A stretch of DNA of 64,000 nucleotides from Amia ocellicauda (lineage: Eukaryota > Chordata > Actinopteri > Amiiformes > Amiidae). The translations under genes and the position numbers were made by a program. The stretch lies in NCBI RefSeq assembly GCF_036373705.1, contig NC_089856.1, forward strand, positions 6,458,501 to 6,522,500, read 5' to 3'. Below are positions 63,201 to 64,000 of the stretch, piece after piece. Below the pieces are notes generated by a model. It did no database searches and was not told the DNA's origin. It saw nothing but the letters and a program-made list of their open reading frames with translations. How positions within the stretch are numbered: the first letter of the stretch is position 1; each line of letters starts with the position of its first letter.

Positions 63201-63964
63201 CAGCAATAGTTGTAAAAGTTGTATTTGCAAATACATGAAATAATTGTGAGGAGTCATACTCACGGGCACAATAGGATAAGTAGCATCCAATATGCACCAG
63301 ACGGTACACATAGTATCCACCCAAGCAGTTCTTCACATCGATTTTTGATGCCCAGTAACAGCACTGGCCACCACTGCGACCGCACACAGTTACTCCAGTT
63401 GAAGTTGTATTTATTGGTGGATGCTTGCCACTCATCCAGATTGGATAATTGGTACCACATTGATATGTACCATCACAGCTGGTGGGCATGACGTCCCCAC
63501 CATATCCAATGAAGCGGTGCCACAGGCCGCTATTTTCATTATCACATGTGGCATAACCTCTATAAACCCCAGTGTTACGCCATGAATGATTCAGGCTGAT
63601 GTACGAGAAGCATGGGTCTTGGGCTTTATGGTAGTGTGGGAAATAATTTGGGAAAAAGAGGCATTTATAATGAGTTGCGACAAACGATTGCATATCAAAA
63701 TACATATAAATCCTAATTCTTTTGTAGCTGTATATTTCATTGTTCCAATTAAATTATACTCTGCAATATTCTCATTCTATAAACAGCTGTAAAAAAGTGT
63801 AACAGTGAGTTCCTTACTCTTAAAAATGTGTCTTATTTTCTGTAGAACAGTTCTTTGTATTGACCAGATTCTATTGATGTTTACACTTAGAGAATCAAGT
63901 ATATAAACTTAAACTTTTAACTTACCACTCACTGTAATAATACTGGTAAAGGAAAGCAAGCAAC
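34474..63964 (-). CDS. Receptor B: D8C-EGF(9)-GAIN-GPS-7TM adhesion GPCR
   Basis: A nearly complete ADGRE-type receptor of about 1,060 residues within the window. N to C it has the end of a signal peptide, a D8C domain, nine EGF-like exons, a 23-nt linker exon, four GAIN exons, a GPS exon and five 7TM exons. All junctions are GT-AG, all phases match and no stop occurs, so the gene looks functional. EGF2-9 start with (D/E)-(I/V)-(D/N)-(E/D)-C, the calcium-binding consensus. The GPS keeps HLS, so self-cleavage into an adhesive and a 7TM subunit is expected. Mammalian ADGRE receptors as I know them have EGF repeats but no D8C domain. D8C is known from uromodulin, GP2 and OIT3. The start codon lies beyond the right edge, and the tail is uncertain. 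The introns carry two DD36E transposons, a DD34E Tc1, a foldback element and several MITEs. Confidence 0.88.
35878..35969 (-). CDS. Receptor B exon: TM5 to ICL3
   Basis: 92 nt, acceptor tctctgcag and donor gtaaga. It reads [18 protein letters not shown], then [10 protein letters not shown]. The 2.1-kb intron before it holds the 831-bp foldback element. Confidence 0.9.
35970..37105. other. Receptor B intron, no gene seen
   Basis: Intron sequence before the foldback element. A GC-richer stretch at 36970-37080 contains several CpGs but no gene signal. Confidence 0.5.
37106..37936. mobile_element. Foldback element with repeat-built arms
   Basis: Left arm 37106-37363 and right arm about 37653-37936 are inverse copies (ATGGAGGGTGATCAGTGCC at left, its inverse at right). 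Most of each arm is imperfect repeats of AAGATG, ATTATG, AACATG and AAGAGG. The inner end of each arm is non-repetitive (GGATAGGACAAT, GATACCGCCCAC). A loop of about 290 bp is AT-rich. Open frames on both strands of the arms come from the hexamer periodicity and are not genes. Intronic in receptor B. Confidence 0.85.
37977..38050. mobile_element. Half copy of a hAT-type MITE
   Basis: Matches the inverse of the left half of the MITE at 60103-60300 (AAGCAGTTAA, CTGGATAGAACA, CCAGGACCAGGGTTAGCCA), ending CCACCCCTG. The other half is missing. Confidence 0.75.
38078..38144 (-). CDS. Receptor B exon: ECL2 to start of TM5
   Basis: 67 nt, acceptor tctctttcag and donor gtatgt. It reads [19 protein letters not shown], then ILA. 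It lies 27 bp from a hAT-type MITE fragment. Confidence 0.88.
38297..38532 (-). CDS. Receptor B exon: TM3-TM4 and start of ECL2
   Basis: 236 nt, acceptor ccttttccag and donor gtaagt. It reads [32 protein letters not shown] and [19 protein letters not shown]. Confidence 0.93.
38717..38911 (-). CDS. Receptor B exon: TM1-TM2
   Basis: 195 nt, acceptor gtttcag and donor gtaacg. TM1 is about [19 protein letters not shown], the loop is [13 protein letters not shown], and TM2 is [15 protein letters not shown], ending SHTENK. Same length as the receptor A exon. Confidence 0.93.
38990..39163 (-). CDS. Receptor B exon: GPS motif
   Basis: 58 codons, phase 0-0, acceptor ctttgttag and donor gtattt. It reads [20 protein letters not shown], then [14 protein letters not shown]. 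The HLS cleavage tripeptide and tethered agonist STFALIM are intact, so self-proteolysis is expected. Confidence 0.93.
39387..39437 (-). pseudogene. Possible GPS-like cryptic exon in receptor B
   Basis: Acceptor cagcacacag, 17 phase-0 codons ([17 protein letters not shown]), donor gtaatg. HIGSFAIMF resembles the GPS end HLSTFAIIM of receptor A. It sits 223 bp before the true GPS exon. It may be a relic of a duplicated GPS exon or chance. Confidence 0.25.
40166..41240 (+). mobile_element. Harbinger-like element with Myb-like remnant
   Basis: Inverted ends GGGTCCGTTCTTTGTACGTGG and, at the right, GGGTCCTTTCTTAGTATGTGG (read inverted). CTGT flanks both sides. Inside, + strand codons [38 protein letters not shown] resemble the Myb/SANT-like protein of Harbinger transposons, with Trp replaced by a stop. 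A later piece ([18 protein letters not shown]) fits its coiled-coil end. No Harbinger nuclease is present. Receptor B intron. Confidence 0.6.
41302..41483 (-). CDS. Receptor B exon: GAIN domain, part 4
   Basis: 182 nt, phase 1 to 0, acceptor ttattaccag and donor gtatat. It reads [34 protein letters not shown] and [12 protein letters not shown]. The last block is the GAIN strand that leads into the GPS ('L..PV.F.L.H'). Confidence 0.87.
42437..42550 (-). CDS. Receptor B exon: GAIN domain, part 3
   Basis: 114 nt, phase 1-1, acceptor cctctttcag and donor gtaaga. It reads [20 protein letters not shown] and continues [16 protein letters not shown]. This fits the strand-forming part of the GAIN domain. 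Confidence 0.82.
43087..43264 (-). CDS. Receptor B exon: GAIN domain, part 2
   Basis: 178 nt, phase 0 to 1, acceptor tctcccacag and donor gtatgt. It reads [17 protein letters not shown], then [20 protein letters not shown]. This is the helical GAIN subdomain A, as in ADGRE receptors. Confidence 0.82.
43547..43858 (-). repeat. Widespread interspersed repeat
   Basis: Contains CACATCTTTGGATGGTGGGA and GGAAACTGGAGTACCCAGAG, a repeat tail found across many animal genomes. Contains no gene. Intronic in receptor B. A related piece lies at 61255-61445 in the other orientation. Confidence 0.6.
44113..44193 (-). CDS. Receptor B exon: GAIN domain, part 1
   Basis: 27 codons, phase 0-0, acceptor ttttttacag and donor gttagt. 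It reads [16 protein letters not shown], then [11 protein letters not shown]. Amphipathic helical content fits the start of the GAIN subdomain A. Confidence 0.8.
44466..44488 (-). CDS. Receptor B microexon linking EGF9 to GAIN
   Basis: 23 nt between acceptor ttcttccacag and donor gtaagt. It completes the split Cys codon and adds VKPNCPD, shifting phase from 1 to 0. That shift lets the symmetric EGF exons join the phase-0 GAIN exon, so the microexon is needed for an open reading frame. Confidence 0.8.
44607..44747 (-). CDS. Receptor B exon: calcium-binding EGF9
   Basis: 141 nt, phase 1-1, acceptor cttttttag and donor gtaaat. It starts DIDEC and has LCGLNAEC and [18 protein letters not shown]. 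The final EGF cysteine codon is split: T is the last base here and GT opens the 23-nt exon. Confidence 0.88.
45157..45352 (-). mobile_element. tRNA-derived SINE, second copy
   Basis: Inverse of the SINE at 8752-8936: tail first (TCATTTAGCAGACAGTCTTA), B box GGATTTGAACC, then the tRNA-like head. Intronic in receptor B. Confidence 0.8.
46013..46159 (-). CDS. Receptor B exon: calcium-binding EGF8
   Basis: 147 nt, phase 1-1, acceptor ttctctgcag and donor gtaaga. It starts DINEC and has VCGPNTDC and [16 protein letters not shown]. Confidence 0.9.
46689..46835 (-). CDS. Receptor B exon: calcium-binding EGF7
   Basis: 147 nt, phase 1-1, acceptor ctctgcag and donor gtatga. It starts DIDEC and has VCGPHANC and [17 protein letters not shown]. 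Confidence 0.9.
47793..48213. repeat. Self-complementary GATATC minisatellite
   Basis: About 15 units around AGATATCTCTAAATGATTTGC in both orientations, with CTTCCTG spacers. The array is also an inverted repeat around about 48040 (CACTTCCTGTT … AACAGGAAGTG). Intronic in receptor B between EGF7 and EGF6. Confidence 0.85.
48330..48830. repeat. GC-richer block with tandem palindromes, possible solo LTR
   Basis: Two tandem units of about 60 bp each hold a near-palindrome (GGTTCCACATGTAAAACACG, then TGGAAC; GGTTCTACGTGCAAAACACG, then TCGAAC). A TTAAAAGACTTC stretch and a sharp return to AT-rich DNA follow. No coding. Assignment to an LTR is a guess. Confidence 0.3.
49251..50475 (-). mobile_element. 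DD36E transposon, copy 2, one nonsense codon
   Basis: 1,225 bp with TA-flanked inverted ends. The - strand transposase reads from ATG 50325 but a CGA to TGA change at 50044-50046 stops it after 93 codons. The remainder (to 49285) is open and keeps DNAPCH and NPIEHLW. In the receptor B intron between EGF7 and EGF6. Confidence 0.95.
50550..50678 (-). CDS. Receptor B exon: calcium-binding EGF6
   Basis: 129 nt, phase 1-1, acceptor ttctccacag and donor gtaact. It starts DIDDC and has ICGPNSIC and [15 protein letters not shown]. It is shorter than its neighbours because it lacks the Pro-Pro-Gly-Val segment. It lies 75 bp beyond a DD36E transposon. Confidence 0.88.
51446..51592 (-). CDS. Receptor B exon: calcium-binding EGF5
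   Basis: 147 nt, phase 1-1, acceptor gattttgtag and donor gtaaga. It starts EINEC and has LCGPNAKC and [17 protein letters not shown]. Confidence 0.9.
51815..53039 (-). mobile_element. DD36E transposon, copy 3, one frameshift
   Basis: 1,225 bp with TA-flanked inverted ends. The - strand transposase opens at ATG 52889. One extra base near 52070 (GGGGAGCC where the others have GGGGGCC) shifts the frame just before SPDLNPIE, so the catalytic Glu is lost and the frame ends at 51933. Receptor B intron between EGF5 and EGF4. Confidence 0.95.
53174..53255. mobile_element. 82-bp palindromic MITE
   Basis: TA-flanked, ends TACAGCTCTGGAAAAA and TTTTTCCAGAGCTGTA. Arms of about 35 bp (AAGAGACCACT … AGTGGTCTCTTAA). 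It looks like a Tc1-type element reduced to its inverted ends. Confidence 0.85.
53430..53620. mobile_element. 191-bp palindromic MITE
   Basis: TA-flanked inverted ends GACATTGGGCCAGAT and the inverse, with inner arms AAACTTTGACCCA … TGGGTCAAAGTTT. A diverged relative lies at 56281-56458. No coding. Confidence 0.8.
53953..54096 (-). CDS. Receptor B exon: calcium-binding EGF4
   Basis: 144 nt, phase 1-1, acceptor tttctccag and donor gtaagt. It starts DVDEC and has LCGPNAQC and [17 protein letters not shown]. Confidence 0.9.
55140..55286 (-). CDS. Receptor B exon: calcium-binding EGF3
   Basis: 147 nt, phase 1-1, acceptor ccctgcag and donor gtaggg. It starts DIDEC and has ICGANAIC and [17 protein letters not shown]. 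Confidence 0.9.
56281..56458. mobile_element. Diverged relative of the 191-bp MITE
   Basis: GGGCCGGATTAAAT and AACTTTGACCCACC at left, GGTGGGTCATAGTT and TTAATTCGGCTC at right. The core TTCTAATCATAAATGTAACC matches the other copy in inverse orientation. Confidence 0.7.
56640..56903 (+). repeat. L2-type tail fragment and microsatellites
   Basis: TTATAAGACAACCTGGATGA and GGGTGTCTGCCAATAAATAA are an L2-like 3' end, followed by (AAAT)n and (AAT)n to 56903. Confidence 0.6.
56946..57096. repeat. Minisatellite of GATAATTGGTCCCC units
   Basis: About nine units of 16-18 bp, CGATAATTGGTCCCCA and variants ending TTCGTCCCC. GC-rich within AT-rich DNA. The - strand frame reads through it only because of periodicity. 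Confidence 0.85.
57457..59018 (+). mobile_element. DD34E Tc1 transposon, nearly intact
   Basis: 1,562 bp with inverted ends GTGCATCCGGAAAGTATTCA and the inverse, next to TA. Transposase from ATG 57830 ([18 protein letters not shown]), with [13 protein letters not shown], then a frameshift near 58430, [13 protein letters not shown] and [11 protein letters not shown] (34 residues between Asp and Glu), and a TAA at 58759-58761 before the last 18 or so codons. Receptor B intron between EGF3 and EGF2. Confidence 0.93.
59191..59337 (-). CDS. Receptor B exon: calcium-binding EGF2
   Basis: 147 nt, phase 1-1. It starts EIDEC and has CGTNAQC and [17 protein letters not shown], ending C-A before gtaaga. 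The calcium-binding start and the hydroxylation-type segment (C-x-N-x4-Y/F-x-C) are both present. Confidence 0.9.
60103..60300. mobile_element. hAT-type MITE, 198 bp
   Basis: Ends CAGGGGTGGCTAACCCTGG and, inverted, CAGGGGTGGCCAACCCTG. Flanked by CTAAAGTG (60095-60102) and CTATAGTG (60301-60308), a 7 of 8 match. Same family as 11956-12068. Confidence 0.85.
60540..61255. other. Unidentified intronic sequence, no supported gene
   Basis: Higher GC than its surroundings, with short open frames on both strands (up to 136 codons at 60922-61332 +) that overlap and have no recognisable domain. It may be an old retroelement or pseudogene fragment. Not annotated as coding. Confidence 0.3.
61255..61445 (+). 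repeat. Widespread interspersed repeat, related to 43547-43858
   Basis: GGGTACTCTGGTTTCCTCGC, then CTCTGCGATGGACTGGCATC and TCCTGTCCAGGATG, ending in ATGGATGGATA before a short (AAT)n. It lies directly beside EGF1 of receptor B. Confidence 0.6.
61473..61607 (-). CDS. Receptor B exon: EGF1 (not calcium-binding)
   Basis: 135 nt, phase 1-1, acceptor ttttctgaag and donor gtaaga. It reads [15 protein letters not shown], then [13 protein letters not shown], then NFCEG. It has six cysteines but lacks the D-I-D-E-C start of the later repeats. A Cys-Xaa-Cys spacing typical of EGF is present. Confidence 0.85.
61895..62331. mobile_element. 437-bp MITE with about 60-bp inverted ends
   Basis: Left CATAGTAGGTACT … AGAACAGTGCAATTATGCA, right its inverse (TGCATAATTGCACTGTTCT … CTACTATG). 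TTA occurs on both sides (61892-61894, 62332-62334). A 3-bp TTA duplication fits PIF/Harbinger. Receptor B intron. Confidence 0.75.
63264..63623 (-). CDS. Receptor B exon: D8C (uromodulin/GP2-type) domain
   Basis: 360 nt, phase 1-1, encoding one whole domain. It begins [13 protein letters not shown], then [55 protein letters not shown] and ends CYLSYCA. The ten cysteines, including a CC pair, and the 'RF.G.GG' and 'P.W..G.HP' blocks are the D8C pattern of uromodulin, GP2 and OIT3. In those proteins the domain sits beside EGF and ZP domains. No ZP coding was found here. The next exons on the strand are receptor EGF exons in the same phase. Confidence 0.9.
63926..63964 (-). CDS. Receptor B exon: end of signal peptide
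   Basis: 39 nt between acceptor tttctctgaag and donor gtaagt. In the frame set by the next exon it reads [12 protein letters not shown], then a split codon giving Ala, then Q-D-P-C. The hydrophobic run ending in small residues fits a signal peptide with cleavage near VSA. No in-frame ATG precedes it before the window ends, so an upstream first exon is required. Confidence 0.65.
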
Positions 63965-64000
63965 CTTCAGAGAAAGATAAAAAAAAGACATAATCAGGTA

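Noticed and set aside
63264..63623. Separate uromodulin/GP2-like gene
   Set aside because: No ZP domain follows, and the next exons on the strand are receptor EGF exons in the same phase. Kept only as an alternative to test.

Overview
The window is vertebrate nuclear DNA, most likely from a ray-finned fish. The evidence is spliced genes with GT-AG introns, L2/CR1-type LINEs, a tRNA-derived SINE, AT-rich microsatellites, and a dense population of Tc1/mariner elements of types common in fish. I cannot name the species. The genes were assembled by hand from splice sites, reading phase and protein family features.

Two adhesion G-protein-coupled receptor genes of the ADGRE (CD97/EMR) type point towards each other. 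Receptor A (+ strand, about 4.2-9.8 kb, possible last exon at 13.0 kb) has its GPS exon and all seven-transmembrane exons. Its ectodomain exons are not in the 4.2 kb to its left. Receptor B (- strand, about 64.0 down to 34.5 kb, possible last exon at 29.7 kb) is nearly complete. It has the end of a signal peptide, a D8C domain of the uromodulin/GP2/OIT3 type, nine EGF-like exons (eight with a calcium-binding start), a 23-nt linker exon, four GAIN exons, a GPS exon with the HLS cleavage site, and five 7TM exons. Every exon junction keeps the reading phase. A D8C domain on an EGF-7TM receptor is the most interesting gene-level observation here. The last five 7TM exons before the tail have the same lengths in both genes (195, 236, 67, 92 and 160 nt), so they are paralogues.

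The 20 kb between the receptors holds a decayed but still intron-bearing eIF4G1-like pseudogene (18.2-23.25 kb). It covers the eIF4E-binding segment and both edges of the MIF4G domain, has an in-frame stop, and is split by a LINE on the other strand.

Much of the rest is mobile DNA. There are at least nine Tc1/mariner-superfamily elements. Three are about 1,225-bp copies of a DD36E family, and one of those has an intact 346-codon transposase. A related pair carries a palindromic promoter-like hairpin. Further elements are a 2.5-kb element with a roughly DD35E transposase, a nested pair, hAT-type MITEs (one with a perfect 8-bp target duplication), a Harbinger-like element with a Myb-like remnant, and other MITEs. 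There is also an 831-bp foldback element whose arms are made of hexamer-like repeats, and two self-complementary GATATC minisatellites. I found no rRNA, tRNA, CRISPR array or viral gene. No intact new multigene system is evident. The novelty, if any, lies in the receptor B architecture and in the repeat structures.
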